64,000 nucleotides of DNA from Arenimonas maotaiensis (GTDB lineage Bacteria; Pseudomonadota; Gammaproteobacteria; Xanthomonadales; Xanthomonadaceae). Position 1 is the first letter of the stretch, and every line of letters begins with the position of its first letter. The translations under genes and the position numbers were made by a program. The stretch covers positions 265,341-329,340 of the forward strand of contig NZ_BMFO01000003.1 in assembly GCF_014638745.1 (NCBI RefSeq), in the 5' to 3' direction. The notes beneath the pieces are model-generated. The model was not told the DNA's origin. It worked only from the letters and a program-made list of their open reading frames with translations, and searched no databases. Positions 8,370-17,195 of this stretch are shown piece by piece.

Positions 8370-9899
8370 GTGGCGAAGTCGAAACCGGTGGTATTGCTGA
8401 TTCTTGACGGTTGGGGTTACCGCGCCGAACGCGCGGACAACGCCATCGCGCTGGCCGAATTGCCGGCGTGGCGCGCTCTGCTGTCCGAGTGCCCGCATAC
8501 CCTGATCCACACCGAAGGCCGCTTCGTCGGACTGCCGGACGGCCAGATGGGCAATTCCGAAGTCGGCCACATGAACATCGGCGCCGGCCGCATCGTCTAC
8601 CAGGACTTGACCCGCATCGACGCCGCCATCGAGGACGGCAGTTTCGCCGACAACGCGGAGCTGAACGCCGCCATCGCCGCCGCCGAGGCCCGCGACGGCG
8701 TGTTGCATGTATTCGGCCTGCTGTCGCCGGGCGGCGTGCACAGCCATGAGCAGCACATCTTCGCCTTCCTGCGCCTGGCCAAGGCCCGCGGCGCGCGCCG
8801 GGTGCGCGTGCACGCCTTCCTCGACGGCCGCGACATGCCGCCGCAGTCGGCCGAACCCAGCCTGAAGGCCCTGCAGGCCTTGTGCGAGGAACTCGGCCAG
8901 ACCGCCATCGCCACCGTCACCGGCCGTTATTACGCGATGGACCGCGACAAGCGCTGGGAACGCATGGCGCCGGCCTACCGGGCGATCGTCGAAGCCGATG
9001 CCGATCGGCGCGCCGACAGCGCGCTGCAGGCGTTGCAGGCCGCCTACGCGCGCGGCGAGAACGACGAGTTCGTGCAGGCCACCGTGCTGCCGGCGGCCGA
9101 ACCGATGCGCGACGGCGACGCCGTGGCCTTCCTCAATTTCCGTGCCGACCGCGCCCGCCAGCTGACCGCCGCCTTCGCCGATCCGGACTTCGACGGCTTC
9201 GCGCGCCGGGTGCCGGCGTTGTCGGCCTTCGTCTGCCTGAGCGAATACGACGCCCGCCTGCCGGTGCGCGTGGCCTATCCGCCGGAATCGCTGCGCAACA
9301 CCTTGGCCGACGTGCTGGCCGCGCACGGCAAGACCCAGCTGCGCATCGCCGAGACCGAAAAATACGCGCACGTCACCTTCTTCTTCAACGGCGGCGTCGA
9401 GCAGACGGTGCCGGGCGAGGAGCGCATCCTGATTCCGTCGCCGAAAGTGGCGACCTACGACCTGCAGCCGGAAATGAGCTGCCCGGAGCTGACCGCGCAA
9501 CTGGTGACGGCCATCGACGGCGGGCGTTTCGATACGGTCATCTGCAACATCGCCAATCCCGACATGGTCGGCCACTCCGGCAGCCTGCCGGCCGCGATCA
9601 AGGCCGCCGAAGCGGTCGATGCCGCGCTGGCGGCGATCCGTCCGGCGGTGGAAGGCGCCGGCGGCGTGCTGCTGGTCACCGCCGACCACGGCAACGTGGA
9701 GATGATGCGCGATCCGGACACCGGCGAACCGCATACCTCGCATACCACCGGTCCGGTGTATTTCGTGATGGCCGGCCATGGCGGCCGCCTGCGCGACGGC
9801 GGCTCGCTGCGCGACATCGCGCCGACCATCCTCGACCTGATGGGCATTCCCGCGCCGGCCGAGATGACCGGCGCCAGCCTGATCGCCAAGGACGCATGA
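8370..9899 (+). CDS. gpmI: 2,3-bisphosphoglycerate-independent phosphoglycerate mutase
   Basis: Interconverts 3- and 2-phosphoglycerate in glycolysis using two manganese ions and a phosphoserine. The 509-residue length fits. VVLLILDGWG at the N terminus and MGNSEVGHMNIGAGR carry the first metal site and the catalytic Ser63; TADHGN and HTTGPV near the C terminus supply further metal ligands. Start is GTG at 8370 behind a GGAGCGG site; no upstream ATG fits. The stop overlaps the envC ATG. Confidence 0.96.
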   Translation: MAKSKPVVLLILDGWGYRAERADNAIALAELPAWRALLSECPHTLIHTEGRFVGLPDGQMGNSEVGHMNIGAGRIVYQDLTRIDAAIEDGSFADNAELNAAIAAAEARDGVLHVFGLLSPGGVHSHEQHIFAFLRLAKARGARRVRVHAFLDGRDMPPQSAEPSLKALQALCEELGQTAIATVTGRYYAMDRDKRWERMAPAYRAIVEADADRRADSALQALQAAYARGENDEFVQATVLPAAEPMRDGDAVAFLNFRADRARQLTAAFADPDFDGFARRVPALSAFVCLSEYDARLPVRVAYPPESLRNTLADVLAAHGKTQLRIAETEKYAHVTFFFNGGVEQTVPGEERILIPSPKVATYDLQPEMSCPELTAQLVTAIDGGRFDTVICNIANPDMVGHSGSLPAAIKAAEAVDAALAAIRPAVEGAGGVLLVTADHGNVEMMRDPDTGEPHTSHTTGPVYFVMAGHGGRLRDGGSLRDIAPTILDLMGIPAPAEMTGASLIAKDA

Positions 9900-11074
9900 G
9901 CCGGGCGCTCTGGCTGTTGCCGCTGCTGTTGGCGCTTGCCGCGCCCGCCGCCGCGCAGAGCAAGCCGGCGGCGCCGAAGAGCGCCGCCGAAGCCGAGCGC
10001 AAGATCGAGACCCTGCGCAAGGAGATCCGCACGCTGACCAAAGCCCAGCGCGAGCTCGAGGAGAAGCGCAGCCGGGAAGCCAGACAGCTGCGCCAGATCG
10101 ACCAGAAGGTGGCTGCCAGCAGCCAGACCCTCAGCAAGGTCGAGACGGCGCTGGACGGCCAGGAGCGCAAACTGGCGCAACTGGAGACCGAACAGCAGCG
10201 CCTGGAGCGCGAACTGCGCGGGCAAAAGCAACAGCTGGCCCTGCTGCTGCGTTCGGCCTACCGTCTGGGCGAAGACAGCGAGCTGAAGCATCTGCTGGCG
10301 CAGGACAAGCTCAGCGAGGCCGCGCGCTGGCTGGCCTATCACCGGTACTTCGAACGCGAGCGCCGGCGCGAGATCGACGGACTGACCACGCAATTGGCGC
10401 AATTGGCCGAAGTCAGCACCGCGGTGGAGCGCGAGAAGCGCACGCTGGCCGAACACAAGCACGAACAGGAGCTGGCGGTCGAGGCGCTGGCGCGCCAGCG
10501 CCAGGAGCGCAAGGCGGTGGTCAGCACGCTCGATGCCAAGTACAAGGACCAGCAGGCGCGTTTGCGGGCGCTAGGCAAGGATGAGCGCGCGTTGCGCAGC
10601 CTGCTCGACAAACTGCGGCAGGCTTCCAACAGCAGCAAGGCGCCGGCGGTGATCGGCCGACCGGGCAGCACACGGCCGCCGGCCAAGACCACGCCCAAGA
10701 ACCTGACCGGCTGGCCGCTGACCGGTACCCTGTTGGCCGGTTACGGCAACGCCATGCCCGACGGCCGCCGCAGCGACGGCCTGTTGATCGCCGCCGCCGC
10801 CGGTTCCCCGGTGCATGCGGTCGCCGCCGGCCGGGTGGTGTACGCCGATTGGCTGAAAGGCTACGGCATGCTGATGGTGATCGACCACGGCCGCGGCTAC
10901 ATGAGCCTGTACGCCAACAACGACGCGTTGCTGAAGGACGTCGGCGAAGCCGTGACACCCGGCGAACGCGTGGCCACGGTCGGCACCTCGGGCGCGCAGA
11001 ACCGCGCCGCGCTGTATTTCGAAATGCGCCTGAACGGCCAGCCGCAGAATCCCAACGCGTGGCTGAAACCATGA
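9896..11074 (+). CDS. envC: Murein hydrolase activator EnvC
   Basis: Periplasmic activator of AmiA/AmiB amidases at the division site. A signal peptide (1-20) is followed by a long coiled coil (about 25-240) and a C-terminal LytM domain (about 270-392). The LytM domain is degenerate: the usual first zinc site HxGxD reads SDGLLI and the HxH site reads ALYFEM, so it cannot be a metallopeptidase, exactly as in activator EnvC proteins. Four-base overlaps with gpmI and the S41 protease give the common gpmI-envC-ctpA order. Confidence 0.93.
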   Translation: MSRALWLLPLLLALAAPAAAQSKPAAPKSAAEAERKIETLRKEIRTLTKAQRELEEKRSREARQLRQIDQKVAASSQTLSKVETALDGQERKLAQLETEQQRLERELRGQKQQLALLLRSAYRLGEDSELKHLLAQDKLSEAARWLAYHRYFERERRREIDGLTTQLAQLAEVSTAVEREKRTLAEHKHEQELAVEALARQRQERKAVVSTLDAKYKDQQARLRALGKDERALRSLLDKLRQASNSSKAPAVIGRPGSTRPPAKTTPKNLTGWPLTGTLLAGYGNAMPDGRRSDGLLIAAAAGSPVHAVAAGRVVYADWLKGYGMLMVIDHGRGYMSLYANNDALLKDVGEAVTPGERVATVGTSGAQNRAALYFEMRLNGQPQNPNAWLKP

Positions 11075-12306
11075 CGATGCGTTGGCTGCCGGCCGTCCTG
11101 CTGTCGGCCGCCGTATCGGCAAGCGAGCCGCCGGCGCCACCCACCCCAACACCCGCGGTTCCGGTCGCCGAGATCCAGCGTTTCGTGCAGGTGTTCCAGA
11201 CCCTGCGCGAAAGCTACGTCGATGGGCTCAGCGACGAGCAGATCATGCAGGCCGCCTTGCGCGGTCTGTTGGCCGACATCGATCCGCACAGCAGCTACCT
11301 GTCCGGCCGGCAGGCGCAGGATTTCGAAGACTTGAGCGAAGGCGGCTATGCCGGCATCGGCATCGAAAGCGACGAGCGCGACCCGACCCGCATCCGCGTG
11401 GTGGCGCCGTTCGACGACACGCCGGCGCAACGCGCCGGCCTGCGCGCCGGCGATTTCATCACCGCCATCAACGGCCGGCCGGTGGATAACGAAAACCCGC
11501 AGGCCAGTCCCGAGCGTTTACGTGGCGCAGCCGGCAGCGCGGTGCGGCTGACCGTGCAACGCCCCGGCGTCGACAAGCCGTTCGAGCTGCGCATCGTGCG
11601 CGAGGTGATCCGTCTGCAGAGCGTGCGCGCGCGTTGGCTGGCCCCGGGCTACGCCTATGTCCGCATCAGCGCCTTCCAGGGCGATACCGGTCTGGAGTTC
11701 CGCCGGCAATGGCAGCAGCTGCAGCAGGCCGCGCCCGATCAGGCGTTGAACGGCTTGGTGCTCGATCTGCGCAGCAATCCCGGCGGCTTGGTCACGGCCG
11801 CGGTCGAGGTCGCCGACGATTTCCTCGGCGAAGTCCCGCTGCTCAGCACCAAGGGCCGCAACCCACTCAGCAACGTCAGCTATACCGGCAAGCCCGGCGA
11901 GCTGTTCGCCGGTGCGCCGGTGGCGGTGCTGATCGACGCCGGCAGCGCCAGCGCGTCCGAAATCCTGGCCGGCGCCCTGCAGGACCACCATCGCGCCACG
12001 CTGATCGGCAGCCGCAGCTTCGGCAAGGGCTCGGTGCAGAGCATCATCACGCTCGACAACGGCGATGCGTTCAAGCTCACCACCGCGCGTTATTACACGC
12101 CGAGCGGCCGCTCGATTCAGGCCGAGGGCATCGTGCCCGACGTGCTGTTGGCCGGCAATGCGCGCGCCGATGCGGTCGAGAAAGACCTGCGCGGCCAGAT
12201 CGGCGGCGGTACCGCGTCCGGCGCCGAGGCCGAAGAAGGCGTGGTGTTGACCGGCGAATCCTACATCGAGCGCGCGCTGCAGCATCTGCGCCGGAACAGC
12301 CGCTGA
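11071..12306 (+). CDS. ctpA: S41 carboxy-terminal processing protease
   Basis: A 411-residue periplasmic protease of the CtpA/Prc family. Signal peptide (about 1-17), a PDZ domain (about 85-165) that binds substrate C termini, then the S41 core. The Ser-Lys dyad is Ser294 in AGSASASEI and Lys319 in SFGKGSVQ, 25 residues apart as in the family. It overlaps envC by four bases; together they are likely to control amidases and cell-wall hydrolases. It ends close to the convergent DUF4126 gene with no obvious terminator between them. Confidence 0.93.
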   Translation: MTMRWLPAVLLSAAVSASEPPAPPTPTPAVPVAEIQRFVQVFQTLRESYVDGLSDEQIMQAALRGLLADIDPHSSYLSGRQAQDFEDLSEGGYAGIGIESDERDPTRIRVVAPFDDTPAQRAGLRAGDFITAINGRPVDNENPQASPERLRGAAGSAVRLTVQRPGVDKPFELRIVREVIRLQSVRARWLAPGYAYVRISAFQGDTGLEFRRQWQQLQQAAPDQALNGLVLDLRSNPGGLVTAAVEVADDFLGEVPLLSTKGRNPLSNVSYTGKPGELFAGAPVAVLIDAGSASASEILAGALQDHHRATLIGSRSFGKGSVQSIITLDNGDAFKLTTARYYTPSGRSIQAEGIVPDVLLAGNARADAVEKDLRGQIGGGTASGAEAEEGVVLTGESYIERALQHLRRNSR

Positions 12307-12317
12307 GCGGCGCGGGT

Positions 12318-12890
12318 TCAGGCTGAGGCGTCTTTCCGGCGCCTGGCGCGCAGCACCCACACCGCGGCCAGCAGCGCACCGAGCATCAGCACCAGCAGGA
12401 AGGCGAGGATCGGCAGGAACACCGACAGCACGGTCATCAGTACAGCCGCGAAACCTTCGCCGATCGATACCAACGGATTGGCCAAGCCGGCAGTCGGCAG
12501 GCTGACCGTGGCACGCACGGCCGCCGTGCCCATGTGTACCGCCGAGGCGGTGCCTCCGCCGGCGATCAGGGCCAACGACCACTGCATCAGCGGCGAGGTG
12601 TCGCCGAGGGTCGAGGCGGTCAGCAGCGTGCCGGCGATGGCGGCGGCCGGGCCAAGCGCGATATCGAGCAGATGGTCGAGCCAGGGAATTAGATAGGCGC
12701 CGACCTCGACCAGGCTGGCGACGCCGAACACCAGCATCGCCTGCCAACTGGCCAGCCAGAGGAATTCCTCGCCGAGCGGCACCAGCCGGTAATGGCCGGC
12801 CAGGCTCAGGCCGAGCAGGGGCACGAACACGCGCATGCCCGACGCCGCGCTGAGGCCGATGCCGACCAGGATGCCGATGAGGTGTTCCAT
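12318..12890 (-). CDS. DUF4126 family membrane protein
   Basis: A 190-residue, very hydrophobic protein with about five membrane segments. Features typical of DUF4126 are the N-terminal IGLSAASGMRVFVPLL and the central ALIAGGGTASAVHMGTAA. The start at 12890 was chosen because it opens directly into the first membrane helix; the extra 22 codons upstream are polar and overlap the divergent promoter region. Function unknown. Confidence 0.83.
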   Translation of the reverse strand: MEHLIGILVGIGLSAASGMRVFVPLLGLSLAGHYRLVPLGEEFLWLASWQAMLVFGVASLVEVGAYLIPWLDHLLDIALGPAAAIAGTLLTASTLGDTSPLMQWSLALIAGGGTASAVHMGTAAVRATVSLPTAGLANPLVSIGEGFAAVLMTVLSVFLPILAFLLVLMLGALLAAVWVLRARRRKDASA

Positions 12891-12963
12891 GCGCGCTCCG
12901 TTGCCGTCTGGCGTTTGTCTTGGCCATAGCTTAATCTGGCCGCATCCAACCGACAATCACGCC

Positions 12964-14241
12964 ATGCACAACGCCGACCGCCAGCTCGACCGCAAGGACG
13001 TCAAGACCCTCGGCCTGTCCGCTTTGGGCGGCGCCCTGGAATACTACGACTTCATCATCTTCGTGTTCCTGGCCGGCAGCATCGGCCAGCTGTTCTTCCC
13101 GGCGGAAATGCCCGATTGGCTGAAGCAGCTGCAGGTGTTCGGCATCTTCGCCGCCGGTTATCTGGCGCGTCCGCTCGGCGGCCTGCTGATGGCGCACTTC
13201 GGCGACCTGGCCGGGCGCAAGCGCATGTTCACCTTCAGCCTGTTCCTGATGGCGGTGCCGACCTTCATCATGGGCCTGCTGCCGACCTACGCCCAGATCG
13301 GCATCGCCGCGCCGATCCTGCTGCTGCTGATGCGCGTCCTGCAGGGCGCGGCGGTCGGCGGCGAGATTCCCGGCGCCTGCGTGTTCGTGTCCGAGCATGT
13401 GCCGCGGCGCCATGTCGGCCTGGCCAGCGGCACGCTGTTCTCCGGCTTCACCACCGGCATCCTGCTCGGCTCGCTGGTGGCGATGGCGGTCAACCACTAT
13501 TTCCCGGCCGAGGCGGTGCTCGACTACGCCTGGCGCCTGCCGTTCCTGCTGGGTGGCGTGTTCGGCGTGTTCGCGCTGTACCTGCGGCGCTGGCTGGAGG
13601 AGACGCCGGTGTTCCTGGCGATGAAGCAGGAAAAGGCGCTGGCGTCCGAGTTGCCGCTGAAGACGGTGCTGCGCGGCCACAAGGCGCAGATCTGGCCGAG
13701 CATGCTGCTGACCTGGTACCTGAGCGCCGGCATCGTGACCTTGACCCTGCTGACCCAGAGCGTGCTGCAGACCCAGTTCGGCTACAGCGCCGGCGACGCG
13801 CTGTTCGCCAACAGCGTGATGATCGTGGTGCTGACCGGCGGCTGCATATTCTGGGGCTGGGCCGCCGACCGCATCGGGCCGTACCGCGCGCTGATGGCCG
13901 GATCCGCCTTGTTGGCGCTCACCAGCTACCTGTTCTTCCTCAGCGTGCCGGCCGGTTTGGCCGACACCACCGCGCTGTACAGCCTGGCCGGCTTCTGTCT
14001 GGGTTCGGTGGCGGTGGTGCCGATGATCCTGGTCGGCCTGTTCCCGCCGGCGGTGCGCTATTCCGGCTTCTCGTTCTCGTACAACGTCGCGTATTCGGTG
14101 TTCGGCGGCTTCACCCCGATGCTGATCGCGCTCTGGCTGCGCGAGGACATCCTGGCGCCGGCGCACTACCTGGCGCTGGTCAGCGTCATCGCCTTCGTGC
14201 TGGCGCCGTATCTGGCGCGGCGGATCAGCTCCGGAAGATGA
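12964..14241 (+). CDS. MFS transporter, metabolite:H+ symporter (MHS) type
   Basis: A 425-residue inner-membrane transporter with 12 predicted helices. The opening ALGGALEYYDFIIF and the GDLAGRKRMF loop-2/3 motif are characteristic of the MHS branch (ProP/ShiA/KgtP relatives), which imports organic acids, osmolytes or shikimate with protons. Substrate cannot be read from the sequence. It is monocistronic and its last 17 bases overlap the end of the convergent DUF486 gene. Confidence 0.9.
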   Translation: MHNADRQLDRKDVKTLGLSALGGALEYYDFIIFVFLAGSIGQLFFPAEMPDWLKQLQVFGIFAAGYLARPLGGLLMAHFGDLAGRKRMFTFSLFLMAVPTFIMGLLPTYAQIGIAAPILLLLMRVLQGAAVGGEIPGACVFVSEHVPRRHVGLASGTLFSGFTTGILLGSLVAMAVNHYFPAEAVLDYAWRLPFLLGGVFGVFALYLRRWLEETPVFLAMKQEKALASELPLKTVLRGHKAQIWPSMLLTWYLSAGIVTLTLLTQSVLQTQFGYSAGDALFANSVMIVVLTGGCIFWGWAADRIGPYRALMAGSALLALTSYLFFLSVPAGLADTTALYSLAGFCLGSVAVVPMILVGLFPPAVRYSGFSFSYNVAYSVFGGFTPMLIALWLREDILAPAHYLALVSVIAFVLAPYLARRISSGR

Positions 14242-14587
14242 AGTACACCGCGCCGCAGATGCACAGCGCCGCCCACAGGTAGTCCAGCTTCAGCGGCTGC
14301 TTCATGTAGAAGAACACGAACGGCACGAACACCGTCAGGGTGATGGCCTCCTGCAGGATCTTCAGCTGCCCCAGGTCCATGGTCTGCGCGCCGATGCGGT
14401 TGGCCGGCACCTGCAGCATGTATTCGAAGAAGGCGATGCCCCAGCTGGCCAACGCCGCCAGGATCCATGGCCTGCCGGACATGTCCTTCAGGTGCGCGTA
14501 CCAGGCGAAGGTCATGAACACGTTGGACAGGGTCAGCAGCACCAAGGTCTGCAGGAAGGGCGGAATGCCGGTCAAGGCGTTCAACAT
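14225..14587 (-). CDS. DUF486 (DMT-type) small membrane protein
   Basis: A 120-residue protein with four membrane helices, belonging to DUF486, a half-size drug/metabolite transporter relative. The family signatures SNVFMTFAWYAHLK and SWGIAFFEYMLQVPANR are both seen. The ATG at 14587 overlaps the end of the acetyltransferase gene by seven bases, so it is probably the last gene of the minus-strand run that starts near 16.2 kb. Transport substrate unknown. Confidence 0.87.
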   Translation of the reverse strand: MLNALTGIPPFLQTLVLLTLSNVFMTFAWYAHLKDMSGRPWILAALASWGIAFFEYMLQVPANRIGAQTMDLGQLKILQEAITLTVFVPFVFFYMKQPLKLDYLWAALCICGAVYFIFRS

Positions 14588-15111
14588 GCGGTGTGCTCCG
14601 TGAGTTCGATGCGGTACAGGCAGAGCTCCGGCGTGTCCGGCATCAGGGCGGTCATGCCCTGGAAGCCGAAGCCGAGCTTTTCCAGCAGTCGGCGCGAGGC
14701 GGTATTGCCGTCGTTGACGATGGCCATCAGCGCCGGCAGATGGAATATATCGCGGGCGGCGCGCAACGACGCCCGGCAGGCTTCCAACGCATAACCTTGG
14801 CCGACATGCTCGGGCAGGAAGGCATAGCCCAGATCCGGCTCCGGCAAGGTGTCGCGCTTGACCAAGCCGCACATGCCCAATATTTCGCCGCTGCTCTGCC
14901 CGGTCACGGCCCAGAAGCCGAAGCCGTGCTGCCGGTAGCTGGCCATGGGGCCGGCTTCCAGATAGGTCCCGGCCTGATCCAAGGTACGCACGCCGCGGTC
15001 GGCGATGTTCTCGATGAAGCTCGGTTCGTTCAGCTGCCGCAGCAGATAGGGCGCGTCGGCGGCGGTGAATTCGCGCAGGCGCAGGCGTTCGGTATTCAGA
15101 GCGAAGGCCAT
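14581..15111 (-). CDS. GNAT family N-acetyltransferase (RimJ-like)
   Basis: A 176-residue acetyltransferase of the RimJ/RimL type. The LNTERLRLREFTAADAPYLLRQL opening (start of the fold), DLGYAFLPEHVGQGYALEA (acetyl-CoA pyrophosphate loop) and NTASRRLLEKLGF are diagnostic. Start at 15111 was chosen because it directly precedes the conserved first strand; codons upstream belong to the overlapping HHH gene in another frame. Acceptor could be a protein N terminus or a small amine. Confidence 0.87.
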   Translation of the reverse strand: MAFALNTERLRLREFTAADAPYLLRQLNEPSFIENIADRGVRTLDQAGTYLEAGPMASYRQHGFGFWAVTGQSSGEILGMCGLVKRDTLPEPDLGYAFLPEHVGQGYALEACRASLRAARDIFHLPALMAIVNDGNTASRRLLEKLGFGFQGMTALMPDTPELCLYRIELTEHTAC

Positions 15112-15386
15112 CGCGCTTTCCGTTGTTCGGTGTAATGCCACCAGGGTTTGGCGTCGCCGCCGTCGGCGAAGTCGACCACCGACAGCAGGGTGTCGAGCAC
15201 GCAGGGATCCTGCCGGCAGCCGGTGAGCTCGCACAGGCGGCGATATAGCTTGAATGCATCTTGGCCGGCGAGCTCGCGTGGATGCCGGAGGCCGAGCAGG
15301 CGCAAATCGCCGGCCATCGACGGTCCGATGTTGGGCAGGTCGGTCAGCGCCTCGAGCCGGTCGCGGCGGACCTTGGCCGGATTCAT
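15096..15386 (-). CDS. Helix-hairpin-helix protein, Cdd1 (pathogenicity locus) family
   Basis: A 96-residue protein matching the short Cdd1 family: a helix-hairpin-helix at about 10-45 (LPNIGPSMAGDLRLLG), followed by TGCRQDPCVLDTLLSVVDF and the ending WWHYTEQRKARW. HHH motifs usually contact DNA without sequence preference; no function is proven for the family. It starts inside the methyltransferase stop (ATGA) and overlaps the acetyltransferase by 16 bases. Confidence 0.85.
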   Translation of the reverse strand: MNPAKVRRDRLEALTDLPNIGPSMAGDLRLLGLRHPRELAGQDAFKLYRRLCELTGCRQDPCVLDTLLSVVDFADGGDAKPWWHYTEQRKARWPSL

Positions 15387-16201
15387 CGCGCTTTCTCGGC
15401 GATGATCTCGAGCACCATCGGCGTGATCAGCAACGCGTTCGGGTCGCTTTCCAGCGCATGCAGGTCGGCTCGCACCGCGGCCACCCAGTCCGCATCGACG
15501 CGGCCGAGTTCATGCAGGCGTTGCAGGTTGACCTCGATGAAGCTGGCCGGCCAGCGCCAGAGCGGGTCGGATGGCGAGGCGCTGAAGCTGATCGGCCGCG
15601 ACGACAGGATGCGGCAACCGGCCGCGCCCAGATGGCGGGGCAGTTCGCGCGCCACATTCGGTTCGCCGCCGCTCTCGCGCCAGCTCGCCATCACCTGTTG
15701 CACGAATTCGGCCAAGCGCGCGCTGGCCGGCGCCGATTGGTAGGTTTCGTAGTGCACGTATTCATGGAATACCAGGCGGCCGCCGGGTTTGAGCGCATCG
15801 GCCATCTTGCGCACCAACAGGCCGGGGTCGGGCAGGAAGATCGCCAGCCAACGGCACCAGACGGCATCGGCGCCGGTCACATCGAGCGCGTCGGTCATCA
15901 CGTCTCGCTGCCGGAACGACGCGTTGGCCAGTCCGCGCGCCGCGCACAGGGCTTCGGCCTGTTCGATGAATCGCGGCGAGCGCTCGATGCCGATGACCGT
16001 GCCCTGCGGGCCGACGGTTTCGGCCAGATCGACGCTGGCGAAACCCGGTCCGCAGCCGATATCGACCACGGTCTGGCCCGGCCCGATGCCGGCACGGCGC
16101 CAGCAGTCGAGCACCTGTTCGCGCCAGACGCCGTGCTGCAGACGCAGACGCGCGATTTCGGCGTCGTGGGTGCCGAGGATGTAGTCGTTTTCGTCGCGCA
16201 T
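15383..16201 (-). CDS. Class I SAM-dependent methyltransferase
   Basis: A 272-residue methyltransferase with motif I VVDIGCGPGFASVDLA, an acidic residue at the end of strand 2 (IGIERSP) and a motif IV-like AVWCRWLAIFLPDP. The C-terminal half has no strong signature. Substrate unknown; a small-molecule acceptor is likely. It heads a four-gene overlapping run (methyltransferase, HHH, acetyltransferase, DUF486). Confidence 0.85.
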   Translation of the reverse strand: MRDENDYILGTHDAEIARLRLQHGVWREQVLDCWRRAGIGPGQTVVDIGCGPGFASVDLAETVGPQGTVIGIERSPRFIEQAEALCAARGLANASFRQRDVMTDALDVTGADAVWCRWLAIFLPDPGLLVRKMADALKPGGRLVFHEYVHYETYQSAPASARLAEFVQQVMASWRESGGEPNVARELPRHLGAAGCRILSSRPISFSASPSDPLWRWPASFIEVNLQRLHELGRVDADWVAAVRADLHALESDPNALLITPMVLEIIAEKAR

Positions 16202-16247
16202 CCGCCACCTCCTTTCCGTGACCGGCCGATTATAGCGCCGGCACCGC

Positions 16248-16502
16248 CTAGGCTTCGATCAGTAGCCGCTTGAGCCGGCCGGCGCCGCCGGATTTGATGC
16301 TGACCTGGTTCTTGCGCAGCCCGAAGTGCTCCGCCACCAGCGCGATCAGCGCTTCGTTGGCTTTGCCGTCGACCGGCTGCGCCTTGATGCTCGCCAGCCA
16401 AGTGCCGTCTTCGGCCTGTTCCAGGCGCTCGAGGCGGGCGTTCGGTTTGACCTTGACCTGCAGGATGCGCGTCGTCGCCCCGTTGCGGCGGACGTCGGAC
16501 AT
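16248..16502 (-). CDS. DUF167 (YggU) family protein
   Basis: An 84-residue DUF167 protein. The core VKVKPNARLERLE, then IKAQPVDGKANEALIALVAEHFGLRKNQVSIKSG is the family signature. Start at 16502 gives the normal length; the longer open frame would run into the small membrane protein gene. The family is very widespread and of unknown function, often near yggT/proC, which is not the case here. Confidence 0.87.
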   Translation of the reverse strand: MSDVRRNGATTRILQVKVKPNARLERLEQAEDGTWLASIKAQPVDGKANEALIALVAEHFGLRKNQVSIKSGGAGRLKRLLIEA

Positions 16503-16513
16503 GCCGCGGCGGC

Positions 16514-16762
16514 TTACAGGATGCCGCCGCCCAGCGACAGGCGGAAGCCGCCGGCCACGATGGCGATCGCGCACAGCACCAGACCGGTCATGGCCATGCC
16601 CTTGCGGCCGGGCTCGGCCTTGCCCAGCGCGATGGCGCTGACGATGGCGCCGACGACGGCGAACGGGATGTTCAGCCAGTTCAACGCGCCAAGGCAGGGA
16701 ATGGCGGCGATGAACAGGCCGATGAGGGCGAGGATGCCGAAAATCAGGCTGATCAGGGACAT
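16514..16762 (-). CDS. Small membrane protein
   Basis: An 82-residue hydrophobic protein with two or three membrane helices (about 3-20, 28-46 and 58-77) and a short polar loop KAEPGRKG between the last two. Similar small glycine- and alanine-rich membrane proteins are common, sometimes placed in DUF4190-like groups, but no function can be given. It ends 12 bases before the DUF167 start. Confidence 0.65.
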   Translation of the reverse strand: MSLISLIFGILALIGLFIAAIPCLGALNWLNIPFAVVGAIVSAIALGKAEPGRKGMAMTGLVLCAIAIVAGGFRLSLGGGIL

Positions 16763-16787
16763 GGTCGGGCTTCCGGGTGTGGGGGAG

Positions 16788-17129
16788 TCACGGCGCCGGT
16801 TTCCTGCGGCCGAACCATCGGCAGCCTGCGTACAGCGCGTAGCCCAAGAATATCAAGCTATTGCCGGCAAGTGTGGAAAACAGCCGGAGCGCGTCCGGAT
16901 TCAGCCGCGCGGCGGTCGCGAAATCGCCGCGGGCGATCGCCACGAACGCGCCGGTCATGCCGCATAGCGCGCAGGGCGCATCCGGATGCGGCGTCTGCAG
17001 GGCTTGGCTGACCGCGAATACGGCCTGTGGCGGCAACAGCCAAAGCAGCAGACCGCCGGCCAGTATCGCCACGGATAAAATCGCCCAGACGGCAAGCACG
17101 GCGCGGCGGAGGTCATCGGCGGGAATCAT
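16788..17129 (-). CDS. DUF2752 membrane protein
   Basis: A 113-residue protein with two membrane helices (about 9-30 and 80-100) flanking the DUF2752 signature: HPDAPCALCGMTGAFVAIARGDF followed by LNPDALRLF. The paired cysteines in CALCG are the family hallmark. The start at 17129 gives the usual short N terminus; an upstream ATG at 17180 is possible. Function unknown. Confidence 0.78.
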   Translation of the reverse strand: MIPADDLRRAVLAVWAILSVAILAGGLLLWLLPPQAVFAVSQALQTPHPDAPCALCGMTGAFVAIARGDFATAARLNPDALRLFSTLAGNSLIFLGYALYAGCRWFGRRKPAP

Positions 17130-17195
17130 GTGGGCTCTACGGGCGGAAAAGAATCCGTGAAACGGTAGCACAGCCCGCATCCGCGGCGCAGGGTA

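Noticed and set aside
9896..11074. EnvC as an active M23 peptidase
   Set aside because: Both zinc motifs are replaced (SDGLLI and ALYFEM), so only an activator role is supported.
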